From positions 1 to 64,000 of the forward strand of contig NZ_LFLT01000001.1 in assembly GCF_001189955.1 (NCBI RefSeq): DNA of 64,000 nt, read 5' to 3'. The position numbers and the translations under genes are program-made. The notes below the pieces were generated by a model. The model was not told where the DNA came from and searched no databases. It saw only the letters and a program-made list of their open reading frames with translations. Shown here piece by piece: positions 15,277 through 24,627 of this stretch (positions are counted from its first letter, which is position 1; each line of letters begins with the position of its first letter). The stretch is from Herbaspirillum chlorophenolicum. Its GTDB lineage: Bacteria > Pseudomonadota > Gammaproteobacteria > Burkholderiales > Burkholderiaceae_D.

Positions 15277-16659
15277 TCAGGCGGCCTTTTCCTTGCGCGG
15301 TTCGCCCAGTCCCATTTCCTTGCGGAAGATATCCTCCATCTCGCGCCGCACGCGGATTGCCTCGCGCGAAGCATCGATGGCCACGTCCGCCCAGCTCACC
15401 GTCTGGCCGGCGGCTACCGGCCGTTGCAGCACAATGCCATGCGCCAGCCCGATGGGCAACGCTTCGTGATTGAGCGAGGCGGCGGCCGGCATCAGCTTGC
15501 CGTAGACCATGTAGCCGCCTTCGCCGTCGAGCTTTTCGCCCGGCTTGAGGTCGCGCTTGGCGACCGCCACCGTGTCGCCGGCGAAGCCCCGCGTGTCGCC
15601 GGTCGGCTGGCCGCGCACCGCGATGCTGGCGACCGAGTAGCCCAGTTCCAGGCCGATCAGGTGATAGGGCTTGTACATCGAGGCGAAGCGGCCGCTGGCG
15701 TCGGTCTTCAAGCCGTACTGGGCGAAGCAGTCGCGCACGTAGTCGGTGGGCGCTTCAAAGGTAACGTAGACGCCCCAGCGCAGGTCGCGGAACACCGGGC
15801 GGCCGTCGCGTTCCAGCGAGGACACCACTTCCACCGTGCCCGAATGCGGCAGGATGCCGCCGGCAGATTGCGGGCGCAGGATGGTCGGCAGGTCGTCCAC
15901 GCCGCAGGGCGGGAAGGCCAGTCCGCTGTCGGCCGGGCGCAGGCCGCAGGCGTTGGAGACGGCGGCCATTTCCAGCGCCGATTTGGTGCCGTCGAGGAAG
16001 GAGTTGAACATCTGCGGGTTGAAGTCGCCGCCGGCCACCTGTTCTTCCGAGAAGCCGTAATGGCCCCACACCGTGTCCGGCGTGGACTGGTGGTAGACCG
16101 GCAGGTACTTGGTGCCCTTGCCGGCACAGACCACCTCGAAGCCGGAGGTGCGCGCCCAGTCCACCATCTCGGCGATCAGTGCCGGCTGGTCGCCGTAGGC
16201 CATCGAGTAGATGATCCCGGCTTCGGCCGCGCGCCGCGCCAGCAGCGGACCGGCCAGCGCATCGGCTTCGACGTTGACCATGATGATGTGCTTCTTGTGC
16301 TCGCAGCACAGCAGCGTGTGGCGGATACCGGCTGCCGGGCTGCCGGTGGCGTCGATCACGATATCGAGCTCGGGCCGCGAGATCAGCGCCTCGGCGTCGT
16401 CCTGCACGAAGGTACTGCCGTGCCGCAGCGCTTCGTCCCACGAGCGCGCAGCATACTGCTCGGCTTTCCAACCGACCCGCTGCAGCGATTGCTGCGCGCG
16501 CTGCGGCGACAGGTCGGCGATGCCCAGCAGGTGTACGCCCGGCGTGCGCGGCACCTGCGACAGGAACATCGATCCGAACTTGCCGGCCCCGATCAGGCCC
16601 ACCCGCACCGGCTTGCCTTGTTCGGCCAGCGCCTTCAGTTGATTGAACATCGTTGCCAT
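15277..16659 (-). CDS. NAD(P)-dependent oxidoreductase with C-terminal SAF domain
   Basis: The 460-residue protein opens with a Rossmann fold (VRVGLIGAGKFGSMF, residues about 19-33) followed by a homoserine-dehydrogenase/Gfo-Idh-like catalytic region (IDATGSPAAGIRHTL, HIIMVNVEADALAG, CAGKGTKYLPVYH). Residues from about 350 to 440 form an SAF domain (DTVAVAKRDLKPGEKLDGEGG, PIGLAHGIVLQRPVAAGQ). Such fusions act in carbohydrate or aldonate catabolism, but the substrate here is not evident. The start at 16659 has a GAGGAGA ribosome site. A LysR gene is divergent, the usual arrangement for its regulator. Confidence 0.85.
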   Translation of the reverse strand: MATMFNQLKALAEQGKPVRVGLIGAGKFGSMFLSQVPRTPGVHLLGIADLSPQRAQQSLQRVGWKAEQYAARSWDEALRHGSTFVQDDAEALISRPELDIVIDATGSPAAGIRHTLLCCEHKKHIIMVNVEADALAGPLLARRAAEAGIIYSMAYGDQPALIAEMVDWARTSGFEVVCAGKGTKYLPVYHQSTPDTVWGHYGFSEEQVAGGDFNPQMFNSFLDGTKSALEMAAVSNACGLRPADSGLAFPPCGVDDLPTILRPQSAGGILPHSGTVEVVSSLERDGRPVFRDLRWGVYVTFEAPTDYVRDCFAQYGLKTDASGRFASMYKPYHLIGLELGYSVASIAVRGQPTGDTRGFAGDTVAVAKRDLKPGEKLDGEGGYMVYGKLMPAAASLNHEALPIGLAHGIVLQRPVAAGQTVSWADVAIDASREAIRVRREMEDIFRKEMGLGEPRKEKAA

Positions 16660-16770
16660 GCCGTCTCCTCGCGTTGATCTGTAAACCTGGGGACCGGTGC
16701 GTTTGCCGCTATCCGGCCATCGTTGTGGCGAAAAGAGTAGCATTGGGATTTTCACGCGTAAATGTCGAAA

Positions 16771-16793
16771 TTTGCACATTCATCGTGCGATAA
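16771..16793. promoter_or_regulatory. Candidate LysR-type operator
   Basis: TTTGCAC and GTGCGATAAA flank 7 nt; the core GCAC-N7-GTGC (16774-16788) is a perfect dyad with the interrupted-palindrome form of LysR boxes. It lies between the divergent oxidoreductase and LysR genes. Confidence 0.5.
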
Positions 16794-16819
16794 ATCACAT
16801 ATCGAACAGGGCTGAAAAG

Positions 16820-17725
16820 ATGAGGAAATTCGACTGGGACGACCTGCAAGCCTTCCTCGCGGTGGTACGTGCCGGACGCCTGACGGTGGCGGCGCGCAAG
16901 CTTGGGGTGGACCATTCCACATTGAGCCGGCGCATCGCCGGGCTGGAGGAGGCGATCGGGGCCACATTGTTCGACCGCCGTGCGGCCGGTTATGCCTTGA
17001 CGGCCGAAGGCGAGCGCCTGGTGCCGGATGCCGAGGCGATGGAAAACCTGGCGATCCGCATCCGCTCGCGCCAGGACGATGCGGCCCAGGGGCTGACCGG
17101 GTCGGTGCGTATCGGTACGCCTGAAGCATGGGGTACCTATTTCCTGGCGCCTGAGTTGAAAGAACTGTCCCGATTGCATCCCGAGCTGGAGGTGGAACTG
17201 GTGGCCAATCCGCGCATGTTCAGCATTTCCAAGCGGGAAGCGGACATCGCGGTGAGCATGACGCGGCCGGAAAAAGGCCGGCTGATCGCGCGCCGCCTCA
17301 ACGACTACGAACTGGGCATCTACGCCGCGCCCGGCTATCTGGCCGAACATGGCGACGTGACCGGGCGCCGGCAACTGGAGCAGCATCGCTGGGTCGGCTA
17401 TATCGAAGACCTGATGTGGTCTTCCGAGCTGGATTATCTGGGAGAAATTTCAGCGTCGCTGGTGCCGCAGATCCGGATTTCCAATGTGATCAGCCAGGTG
17501 CAGGCGGTGGCCGCAGGCATCGGCCTGGGCGTGCTGCCATGTTTTCTGGCACGGCGGGAACCGGGGCTGGTCAGGGTCTTGCCTGGCGAGATCAGCCTCA
17601 CGCGCTCTTATTGGCTGCTGACGCATGCCGATGCACGCGATCTGGTGCGGGTACAGGTGGTGGCGGACTTCATTGTCAGCCGTCTGGCTGCGCGTGGCGG
17701 GGATTTCTGGATGGATACGGCGTAA
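16820..17725 (+). CDS. LysR-family transcriptional regulator
   Basis: A 301-residue LTTR with an N-terminal winged HTH (FLAVVRAGRLTVAARKLGVDHSTLSRRIAGLEE, residues about 11-43) and a periplasmic-binding-protein-like effector domain (SVRIGTPEAWGTYFLAPELKEL onward). It starts at ATG 16820 just before the conserved FDWDDLQAFL. Being divergent from the SAF-domain oxidoreductase with a LysR-like dyad in between, it probably controls that gene. The effector is unknown. Confidence 0.9.
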   Translation: MRKFDWDDLQAFLAVVRAGRLTVAARKLGVDHSTLSRRIAGLEEAIGATLFDRRAAGYALTAEGERLVPDAEAMENLAIRIRSRQDDAAQGLTGSVRIGTPEAWGTYFLAPELKELSRLHPELEVELVANPRMFSISKREADIAVSMTRPEKGRLIARRLNDYELGIYAAPGYLAEHGDVTGRRQLEQHRWVGYIEDLMWSSELDYLGEISASLVPQIRISNVISQVQAVAAGIGLGVLPCFLARREPGLVRVLPGEISLTRSYWLLTHADARDLVRVQVVADFIVSRLAARGGDFWMDTA

Positions 17726-17765
17726 CCGGGGGAGCATCCGCAGGGCGGTGGTAAAGCGCAGGCTT

Positions 17766-17954
17766 TTAGCTGCTGCGCGCTTTCTCAATGGTTTCGCGCG
17801 CTGCTTCCAGCATCGCGGCAGGTTCGGGGGCGTTGGATTCCAGATAATGGTTTTCCAGCGTCACGGCAAGGTTGCTCATCTTTTCCGACAGCTCGGCCAG
17901 GGCCACGCTGAGTTCGCACATCAAGGCGGATATGTTTTTCGGAGATTGGGCCAT
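17766..17954 (-). CDS. Small helical protein of unknown function
   Basis: A 62-residue, largely alpha-helical protein (NISALMCELSVALAELSEKMSNLAV, then EAARETIEKARS) with heptad-like leucine spacing that could form a coiled coil. No signal peptide or membrane segment. It has a good ribosome site (AAGGAAGCAGCC before ATG 17954), which supports it as a real gene. A perfect 12-bp palindrome, ACGAATATTCGT (18069-18080), lies 115 nt upstream and might be an operator. No family recognised. Confidence 0.65.
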   Translation of the reverse strand: MAQSPKNISALMCELSVALAELSEKMSNLAVTLENHYLESNAPEPAAMLEAARETIEKARSS

Positions 17955-18239
17955 GGCTGCTTCCTTTTCAGAGTGCGATCCCCCCCTGTTGGCATGTCCG
18001 GTAATTCAGTACGGCGCCAGCAAAGCAGGTACAAACCGATTACGTTGCATATTCCTGATTATTCTATGACGAATATTCGTTGGACTGTTGGGCGTATCAA
18101 AGGTGCAGAAGGAAAATGTAAGAAGAAGGAGGATTTCTTTGCGATATGGCAAGAGTGAACGCTCTTGGCTTGCGCAACCGGCAATGCATGAACTCCGGGC
18201 TTGCCATTGCAGGATAGAAGTCCCGGCGAGAGGTCCGGC

Positions 18240-18890
18240 TTACAGGTATTTCACTTCGATGGTGGCCGAGCCGTCCAGCGGCACATCCTGGTTCAGCGGC
18301 AGTTCTTCGGCCTTGTTCAGCACCGGACGCACCTTGATCTGGGTCGACAGCACCTTTTGCGCAGCCGGTTGTGCACCGTTGTCGGTGAAGGAGAAATAGT
18401 GGCCGCCGTGCTGGATGTAGCCGGTGGCGGTATTCCAGCTGTTGCCCTTGTCGGCGGAGACGATGCTGGTGACGCTGCGGCCGTCCGCGGTGGCGCCTTG
18501 TTCGAAGGACAGTACGTAGCCGCCGACCTTCTTGCCGGCCACGGCGCCCAGGCCGAAGTTGTATTCGCTGCCGGCCTGGATGCTGTCGGTAATGCCGGCC
18601 ACGCGGGAGGAGGCGCGATTGTCGACGACGGTCAGGGCGATCTTGGCGGCTGCGTTGCAGCTCACGGTCAGGGCGATCTGGCGGGCCGGCAGGGCGGTAG
18701 TCTGGCCGTTGCGCAAGGCGCCGGCCGAAATGCTGCCATAGTCGACCACGCCATCGGCGGCCAGGGTCGGGGTGCAGGCTGCCGGGCGGATCACGCCGGT
18801 GACCTTCAGCTCTACCGACGGCGCCGCATGCGACAGGCTTGCTGCGCTTGCAGCGGTAACCAGGATCAGCATGTTCAGGAGGCGTTTCAT
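18240..18890 (-). CDS. Exported DUF1120 (fimbrial-subunit-like) protein
   Basis: A 216-residue secreted protein: signal peptide MKRLLNMLILVTAASAASLSHA, then a beta-sandwich resembling DUF1120 and pilin-like domains (VELKVTGVIRPAACTPTLAADGVVDYGSI; a cysteine pair, C39 and the one in ALTVSC, could form the typical disulfide). The C-terminal strand ends IEVKYL. No chaperone or usher gene is adjacent, so it may be an orphan adhesin or surface protein. The ribosome site is weak. Confidence 0.78.
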   Translation of the reverse strand: MKRLLNMLILVTAASAASLSHAAPSVELKVTGVIRPAACTPTLAADGVVDYGSISAGALRNGQTTALPARQIALTVSCNAAAKIALTVVDNRASSRVAGITDSIQAGSEYNFGLGAVAGKKVGGYVLSFEQGATADGRSVTSIVSADKGNSWNTATGYIQHGGHYFSFTDNGAQPAAQKVLSTQIKVRPVLNKAEELPLNQDVPLDGSATIEVKYL

Positions 18891-19025
18891 CGTCGGCTCG
18901 GTTTGTCGGTAAGCGCAATGTGTTGCGCGATGTAGCCATTCTCCCGATCCGTGCCTCCCGGTTATATGGGAAAAGTCTCAAAAATATTCTGAGATCCAGA
19001 TTCTTTCATGCAGGGCTTTTCCCAT

Positions 19026-19050
19026 GAAAAAGCCCGCACTGGGCGGGCTT
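19026..19050 (-). terminator. Terminator of the chemoreceptor gene
   Basis: AAGCCCGC / GCGGGCTT with a 5-nt loop; on the - strand the stem is followed by a T-run (GCTTTTTC). It lies 52 nt past the chemoreceptor stop. Confidence 0.85.
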
Positions 19051-19101
19051 GAGGGTTGCGGTGCCTGGCCGGACGATGTCGGCCTGGCAACAAAGAACGG
19101 G

Positions 19102-20889
19102 TCAGAACGTTTCCCAATCCCCTTCATTGTCACCGGCCGGCAGGCGCGAGGGCGATTTTGCCGCGGGTTGGGCTGCCGGTTTTGCTGCCGCAGACGTATT
19201 CGCTTTGGCGGCCGCGGCCGCAGCTGGTTTTGTCGGGGCTGGCCGGGCCGCCGCTACAGGTTTCCTGATGGCCGCCGGGGCGCTCGCTTTCGGACGCGGC
19301 GGTGCCGCCGGTGCGGATGTCTGGACGCTGTGCGCCTGCTCGGCATCGATGCGGAAGCTGCTGACCAAGCCCGCCAGCGTGGACGCCTGATCCTGCAGCG
19401 ATTGTGCAGCCGCTGCGGCCTGTTCGACCAGCGCGGCATTCTGTTGCGTGCTTTCATCCATTTGCGAGATGGCGCTGCCCACTTCGGCAATCCCGGCGCT
19501 TTGTTCCTGGCTGGCCGAACTGATCTCGCCGACGATATCGGTCACGCGTTTGACGCTGGCCACGACCTCGGTCATGGTCGCGCCGGCTTGCTCGACCAGC
19601 TTGCTGCCGGTATCTACCTTGGCCACCGAGTCGTCGATCAAGGCCTTGATCTCCTTGGCCGCCGATGCCGAACGTTGCGCCAGCGAGCGCACTTCGGAAG
19701 CCACCACGGCGAAGCCGCGGCCTTGTTCACCGGCCCGCGCCGCTTCCACCGCAGCATTGAGCGCCAGGATGTTGGTCTGGAAGGCGATGCCGTCGATCAC
19801 GCCGATGATGTCCGCAATCTTGCGCGAGCTTTCGGTGATGCCTTCCATGGTCTGCACTACCTGGCTGACCACGCTGCCGCCCTGGATCGCCACTTCCGAC
19901 GCCGATTCGGCCAACTGGTTGGCCTGGCGGGCGTTATCGGCATTTTGCTTGACGGTAGAGGTCAGCTCTTCCATCGCCGAGGCGGTTTCTTCCAGCGAGC
20001 CCGCCTGCTGTTCGGTGCGGCCGGACAAATCGAGGTTGCCGCTGGCGATTTCGCCGGAGGCGGTGGCGATGGTATCGGCCGAGATCTTGATGTTGGAGAT
20101 GGTCGACAGCAGCGAGTCGCGCATGCTGCGCACCGAGAACAGCAGGCTGCCGGTGTCGCCCGGCCGGGTCTCGATGTTGGGCGTCAGGTCGCCCTGTGCG
20201 ATGCGGTTGGCGACATCGGCCGCACGCGCCGGATCGCCGCCGATGGTGCGCATGATGCCGCGGTTGATGTAGACCACCAGCGATACCAGCGCCAGCGACA
20301 CCACGGCAAACAGCGCGATCATCTGCCACAGCGTACGCATGAAGGCAGCATTGATGTCGTCGGTGTAGGCCCCGGTAGTCATGTTCCAGTCCCAAGGCCG
20401 GTAGGCGACCACGAAGGAGGTTTTGGGCACCGGCGCCGAAGCGCCTACCTTGGGCCACAGGTAGTTGACGAAGCCGCCTTCGGGCGACGCTCCGGCTTTC
20501 GAGATTTCCACGAACAGGAGCGTGCCGGCCGGGTCCTTGAAGTTGGACAGGTCCTTGCCGTCAAGCTCGGGCTTGATCGGGTGCATCACGATGATCTGTT
20601 TTGACGTCGAGACCGAGAAGTAGCCGTCGGTGCCGTAGCGGATGCTCTTGACGGCGGCGATGGCGCGTTTCTGGGCCTCTTCCTTGCTCAGGGCGCCGCT
20701 GTCGGCTTGCGCGCCATAGCCTTTGACCAGTGAGAGGGCGGTCTGGCCGATGTTGGTGAGGTCGTTCTTGCGTTCCTCCAGCCGGATATTGCGCATGGTC
20801 ACCGCACTGAATATCGAGATGGCAAACAGTGCGATCAAGCTCAGGACAAGTGGCAGCCAAAGTTTTTTACTGAATGACAGCTGGCTCAT
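19102..20889 (-). CDS. Methyl-accepting chemotaxis protein with C-terminal DWETF tether
   Basis: The 595-residue chemoreceptor has an N-terminal membrane helix (about 9-31), a periplasmic single-Cache-like sensor (about 35-185; [24 protein letters not shown]), a second helix (about 190-212), a HAMP domain, methylation helices and the highly conserved hairpin tip [21 protein letters not shown] proline/alanine-rich linker (about 525-580) leads to the terminal pentapeptide DWETF, which in enteric receptors (NWETF) docks CheR and CheB. Start 20889 has a GGGGAGA site. A sigma-28-type promoter lies upstream. Confidence 0.93.
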   Translation of the reverse strand: MSQLSFSKKLWLPLVLSLIALFAISIFSAVTMRNIRLEERKNDLTNIGQTALSLVKGYGAQADSGALSKEEAQKRAIAAVKSIRYGTDGYFSVSTSKQIIVMHPIKPELDGKDLSNFKDPAGTLLFVEISKAGASPEGGFVNYLWPKVGASAPVPKTSFVVAYRPWDWNMTTGAYTDDINAAFMRTLWQMIALFAVVSLALVSLVVYINRGIMRTIGGDPARAADVANRIAQGDLTPNIETRPGDTGSLLFSVRSMRDSLLSTISNIKISADTIATASGEIASGNLDLSGRTEQQAGSLEETASAMEELTSTVKQNADNARQANQLAESASEVAIQGGSVVSQVVQTMEGITESSRKIADIIGVIDGIAFQTNILALNAAVEAARAGEQGRGFAVVASEVRSLAQRSASAAKEIKALIDDSVAKVDTGSKLVEQAGATMTEVVASVKRVTDIVGEISSASQEQSAGIAEVGSAISQMDESTQQNAALVEQAAAAAQSLQDQASTLAGLVSSFRIDAEQAHSVQTSAPAAPPRPKASAPAAIRKPVAAARPAPTKPAAAAAAKANTSAAAKPAAQPAAKSPSRLPAGDNEGDWETF

Positions 20890-20985
20890 GGTGGAGTCTC
20901 CCCTGGATTGAGTGATGTCGTATCGGTGTCTTTGCACCGTGGAAATTCCATTGCACTTGCGTGGGCTCGAATCAGCGTAACACTG

Positions 20986-21013
20986 TTATCGGCGCAGCAT
21001 CCAGGGAACTTTA
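20986..21013 (-). promoter_or_regulatory. Sigma-28 (FliA)-type promoter of the chemoreceptor gene
   Basis: On the - strand TAAAGTTC (21013-21006), a 12-nt spacer and GCCGATAA (20993-20986) match the flagellar consensus TAAAGTTT-N11-GCCGATAA, with the -10 exact. It is about 100 nt upstream of the chemoreceptor start. Confidence 0.8.
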
Positions 21014-21097
21014 TCGCAGGAGGCGGGCATTAAGGGCGGGGAAACAACACCGTAATGACGAGGCATTTCGTCGAATTGAAAAAAAGCGTGAGCCGGC

Positions 21098-21898
21098 TCA
21101 ATGGCGGACCCAATACCAGGCTTGTCCTATCCATTCATGCATGGCGTAACTGGATAGCTGCAGATTAGATGCGGCAGGGAAATAGTCGGTTATCCGGGAG
21201 CTTGCCATGCCGGTGAAGACCGTTGGCGCAGGCGTGACTTTCAGCCCGGTGCTGGAAAAGACGCGCACCGAACGCGGCATGTGGATGGCATCGGTGACCA
21301 GCAAGATGCGGCCGATGTTGTCTTGCTTGAGCATGTCGGCCGACATGACGGCATTGTCGTAGGTAGTGTTGGAGCGCTTTTCTTCCCAGCGCACCTCGGC
21401 GCCAAGATCGCGGCGCAAGGTCCGGGCCATGAGCGCGGCTTCGCTTTCGGGCGATCCATCGGGACTGCCGCCGGTGACCAGGATGGGCAACCCGGTCTTC
21501 CGCTGCAGATAGGCGCCGTATTGCAGGCGCTTCATGCCTATCATGCTGGCTTCGTCGTCATGCCCATATTCCGGCGCGTTACCCATGCGCCCGGCGCCCA
21601 GGATGACGATGGCTTGCGCATCGCCTGCCGCCGCCAGCGGCGGATATTGGTTCTCCAGCGGCCGCACCAGCAGCATGGCGCCGAGGCGCGTGCTTAGCAC
21701 CAGCAGCATGGCTACGCCCAGAAAGATCATCAGATTGCCGGTTTTGCGCATGCGCCGGCGCAGCAAGAAACCCGCCGCGCAAAGCAGGAGCGAGTTGGCG
21801 GGAGGAAGCAGCAGGGCACTGGCGATAGCGGAAAGCAGGACGGAAAAAGGCATCGGTGGCGGCAGTCGGGAGGCAAAAGTCGTTTCATTGTCGGCCAT
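21098..21898 (-). CDS. YdcF-like DUF218 membrane protein
   Basis: A 266-residue protein with two N-terminal membrane helices (about residues 13-37 and 46-70) and a DUF218/YdcF domain (AIVILGAGRMG, LPILVTGGSPDGSPESEA, RSNTTYDNAVMSADML, RILLVTDAIHMPRSVRVF). Homologues include SanA and ElyC, linked to envelope and lipid-carrier homeostasis. The start is uncertain: Met codons at 21898, 21919 and 21982 are all possible, none with a strong ribosome site. It is divergent from the HdeD-fusion gene. Confidence 0.82.
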   Translation of the reverse strand: MADNETTFASRLPPPMPFSVLLSAIASALLLPPANSLLLCAAGFLLRRRMRKTGNLMIFLGVAMLLVLSTRLGAMLLVRPLENQYPPLAAAGDAQAIVILGAGRMGNAPEYGHDDEASMIGMKRLQYGAYLQRKTGLPILVTGGSPDGSPESEAALMARTLRRDLGAEVRWEEKRSNTTYDNAVMSADMLKQDNIGRILLVTDAIHMPRSVRVFSSTGLKVTPAPTVFTGMASSRITDYFPAASNLQLSSYAMHEWIGQAWYWVRH

Positions 21899-22016
21899 CC
21901 CGGTGTTTTGATCTACCATTGCCGCGGCGAAGAGGAGAGCGCAGGTTGCCTTGCCGCACTTAACACCGCAAAATCGCGTCATTACAAAGGGAAGGGCGAA
22001 TGCCCCGGGGAGCAGA

Positions 22017-23489
22017 GTGATACGTCTTGTCTTGTTGTTGCTGGGGGCGGATTTCATCCGCCGTAATTGGCATGTGCTGGCCATCGTCGGCCTGGCCTGG
22101 GGCACCATCGGCGTTTCGCTGATGATCGATGCCCTGGATGGCGTGCTCAATTTTCCATTGTCCCTGTTCGGCTACCTGCTGTTGCTGGAAAGCCTGGCCA
22201 CCCTCTGGGTGGCCAACAGCGGCATCGGCGCACAAAAAACCTTGCGCTACGTCAAGGGGGCGATCTTCCTGCTGATCGCGCTGCTCATCATCACGCCGTA
22301 CCACGCCAGCAGCATGGCGCTGGCCATGCTGTTCGGCACCGCCTTTGCCATCGGCGGCGGGCTGCAGATCACATCGGCGTTGGTAGTGCGCTTCCCGCGC
22401 TGGCGTGCGGCCGTCGCTGGCGGCGGCGTCCAGATCATTCTCGCCATCATATTTTTCCAGCCTTACCCTACCCACTATAAGGGCACGGTCCCGTTCTGCC
22501 TGGCGCTGGGCCTGATCTTCGGCGGCTGGAACATGATCTGGCTGGCGCTGCGCACGCGCATGCTGCCGCAGCGTGTGTCGGTCGATATGCTGGCCCAGCG
22601 CAATACCGCGGATGGACGTCCATTCGATGCCGGCCTGTATCGCGGAGATGAAACGATGAAGCCGATGCTGCAAGCCGGCGGCGGCATGCTGGGCAAGGGA
22701 TGGAAAGCGCCGGCGGCGGCCGGGGAAACGGTCTCCGGCCAGCAGATGGGCGAAGGAGAAGTGTTGCCGCAAGACGGCGACAGGCCTTCCATGACAGTGC
22801 ACGTGTGGACGCCCGCCGGCAGTGCCAAAGGTCCGGCGCGGCGCCAGCCGGTGATCGACCGCTACATTGCCGCGGTCGACACCAACGGCGTGATCTCCAC
22901 CGGCCATGCCGCGCTGGAAGTGCGCCCCGACTTGTACATCAGTCTGTATCCGGCCGAAGAGATCGACCGCTCGCCCGACCAGTTCGCCCGTCTGTTGCGC
23001 GCCACCGTCGACAATGATGTCAAAGGACGCTACCTGACCGACTACCCGAGCGAAGCGGCGTCATGGTGCGAGTCGACCGAGAAGATCGTCTTTCGCGACT
23101 ACAGCCGCCAGCGGCTGGATGGCTTCTGGCGCCGCTATCGCCAGAAGGAAATCTACAACCTGACCTACCGCAATTGTTCCAGTACCGTGGCACATGCATT
23201 GGAGGCTGCGCTGGAGGGCGTGGTCGGTGCGCGCGACCGGCACTGGTTCAATGCGATCAGGATGATGTTGACGCCGGAAATCTGGGTGGCCAGCCAGATC
23301 CACAAGCGTGCGCAGACGATGGCCTGGACGCCGGGGCTGGTGCTGGATTACTCGCGTGCATTGCGGGCGGTGGTGCATCCGCGCCCATTGTCCTGGGCGG
23401 CGTCGCTCCAACTGGCCTTGCGCCAGAGCCGGCGGCTCCGGGAAATATGGCGAACGCGCAGCAGTGACGACGAACGGCGCGAGCCCTGA
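22017..23489 (+). CDS. HdeD-like membrane domain fused to a permuted papain-like domain
   Basis: The 490-residue protein has two parts. Residues 1 to about 185 hold six to seven membrane helices resembling the HdeD/DUF308 acid-resistance family (VGLAWGTIGVSLMI, FGTAFAIGGGLQITSA, FGGWNMIWLALR). Residues about 265-440 form a soluble domain with a histidine in STGHAALEV (H297) placed before a cysteine in TYRNCSSTVAHALE (C387), the His-before-Cys order of circularly permuted papain-like (NlpC/P60, YiiX, DUF4105) enzymes. I chose GTG 22017 because CGGGGAG precedes it by 4 nt. A lipase gene follows 52 nt downstream. Activity is inferred. Confidence 0.75.
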   Translation: MIRLVLLLLGADFIRRNWHVLAIVGLAWGTIGVSLMIDALDGVLNFPLSLFGYLLLLESLATLWVANSGIGAQKTLRYVKGAIFLLIALLIITPYHASSMALAMLFGTAFAIGGGLQITSALVVRFPRWRAAVAGGGVQIILAIIFFQPYPTHYKGTVPFCLALGLIFGGWNMIWLALRTRMLPQRVSVDMLAQRNTADGRPFDAGLYRGDETMKPMLQAGGGMLGKGWKAPAAAGETVSGQQMGEGEVLPQDGDRPSMTVHVWTPAGSAKGPARRQPVIDRYIAAVDTNGVISTGHAALEVRPDLYISLYPAEEIDRSPDQFARLLRATVDNDVKGRYLTDYPSEAASWCESTEKIVFRDYSRQRLDGFWRRYRQKEIYNLTYRNCSSTVAHALEAALEGVVGARDRHWFNAIRMMLTPEIWVASQIHKRAQTMAWTPGLVLDYSRALRAVVHPRPLSWAASLQLALRQSRRLREIWRTRSSDDERREP

Positions 23490-23541
23490 GCTTTGAATAT
23501 GCATGACGGCGCCCGCGTACGGGCCTGAAAACGGAGACAGC

Positions 23542-24402
23542 ATGAACATGCCGCAGGCAGCGCCGCTGGCGCCTCAGGAACATTGGTTGGAAGCCGCCGA
23601 CGGTACCCGTCTGTTTTGCCGCGACTGGCTGTTGCCCGGTGCGACGGCGGCGGTGCAAATGGTGCACGGGCTGGGGGAGCATGGCGGACGCTATGCGGAA
23701 CTGGCGCGGCTGTTCAATGAATCCGGAATGTCGGTGCGCGTGTGCGACCATCGCGGCCACGGCAATTCAGGCGGCCGCCAGGGCAGCTTGTCGCGTCCCG
23801 ACGATCTGCTGCAAGACCTGAAGCGCACCTTCGATGACTTCACGCGCCGTACGCAGTGCATGCCGATCCTGTTCGGCCACAGTATGGGCGGGCTGGTGGC
23901 AGCGCGCTTTGCCACCGGCAGGTTCAGCCCGGTGCGTGCGCTGGCGTTGTCATCGCCGGCATTGGCGCTGGATATGCAAGGCTGGCAGAAACTATTGCTG
24001 GCGGTATCGAGCCGTTTGGCGCCGGGCTATTCGCTGCCAACGGCACTGCCGGCCAGCCGCATTTCGCATGATCCCGAACAAATCGCAGCCTATCGCCGCG
24101 ATCCGCTCAATCACGGCAAGATCGCGCCGCGCATGCTCAATTTCATGCTGGATGCCATGCAGCAGGCCGCGCGCGAGGCCAGCCGGTTCGACAAACCGGT
24201 GCTGATGCAAGTGGCGGGCGACGATGCGTTTGTCGCTCCGCGTGGCAGCCGCGACTTTTTCGATGCATTGCCGGTCGGCCGCAAGACCATGCATTGGTAC
24301 GGCACGGCCTACCACGAGATCTTCAATGAAGAGCCGGGAATCCGGAACCAGGCCAAAAATGATCTGCGCCAATGGCTGGCGCAATTGCCGACGGATGCAT
24401 GA
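23542..24402 (+). CDS. Alpha/beta hydrolase, monoacylglycerol lipase-like
   Basis: The 286-residue enzyme has the alpha/beta hydrolase core: oxyanion region VHGLGEHGGRY, nucleophile elbow GHSMGG (S114), acid in VAGDDAF and histidine in AYHEIFNE. The HGLGEH and DHRGHGNSGG stretches are typical of monoglyceride lipase and lysophospholipase (PldB) relatives. There is no signal peptide, so it is cytosolic. Start 23542 follows a GGAGA site; a Met 13 codons upstream is less likely. It is probably co-transcribed with the HdeD/papain-like gene, suggesting a shared lipid or envelope role. Confidence 0.88.
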   Translation: MNMPQAAPLAPQEHWLEAADGTRLFCRDWLLPGATAAVQMVHGLGEHGGRYAELARLFNESGMSVRVCDHRGHGNSGGRQGSLSRPDDLLQDLKRTFDDFTRRTQCMPILFGHSMGGLVAARFATGRFSPVRALALSSPALALDMQGWQKLLLAVSSRLAPGYSLPTALPASRISHDPEQIAAYRRDPLNHGKIAPRMLNFMLDAMQQAAREASRFDKPVLMQVAGDDAFVAPRGSRDFFDALPVGRKTMHWYGTAYHEIFNEEPGIRNQAKNDLRQWLAQLPTDA

Positions 24403-24495
24403 AGCAAAGATGGCAAATAGGCACGGGTTCGGAAATTAACAATAAATTACCCGTGTAAAGAGGGTTTCGGGCGGTTCCACGCCCATGAATCGGCC

Positions 24496-24627
24496 TCAGG
24501 GTTGTCCGCTTGGAACATTGCTGAAGGCGCAACGACTGTCGAATCCGACGAATCCCGGCGCACAGGCGCAGCCGCCCAGCGCCAGCAGCAGCGCGATTGC
24601 AGCGACAGTGGAGGCAAGACGCATCAT
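24496..24627 (-). CDS. Small lipoprotein
   Basis: A 43-residue peptide, MMRLASTVAAIALLLALGGC followed by ACAPGFVGFD and a short tail, with a clear lipobox (LGGC, modified Cys20) and two further cysteines (22 and 33) in the mature part. It is probably a membrane-anchored lipoprotein of unknown role. A GAAAGAA ribosome site precedes the start. It is too short for confident family assignment. Confidence 0.55.
   Translation of the reverse strand: MMRLASTVAAIALLLALGGCACAPGFVGFDSRCAFSNVPSGQP

Noticed and set aside
18146-18217. 23-residue frame behind an AAGGAGG sequence
   Set aside because: Spacing to the ATG is about 12 nt and the peptide has no recognisable feature.
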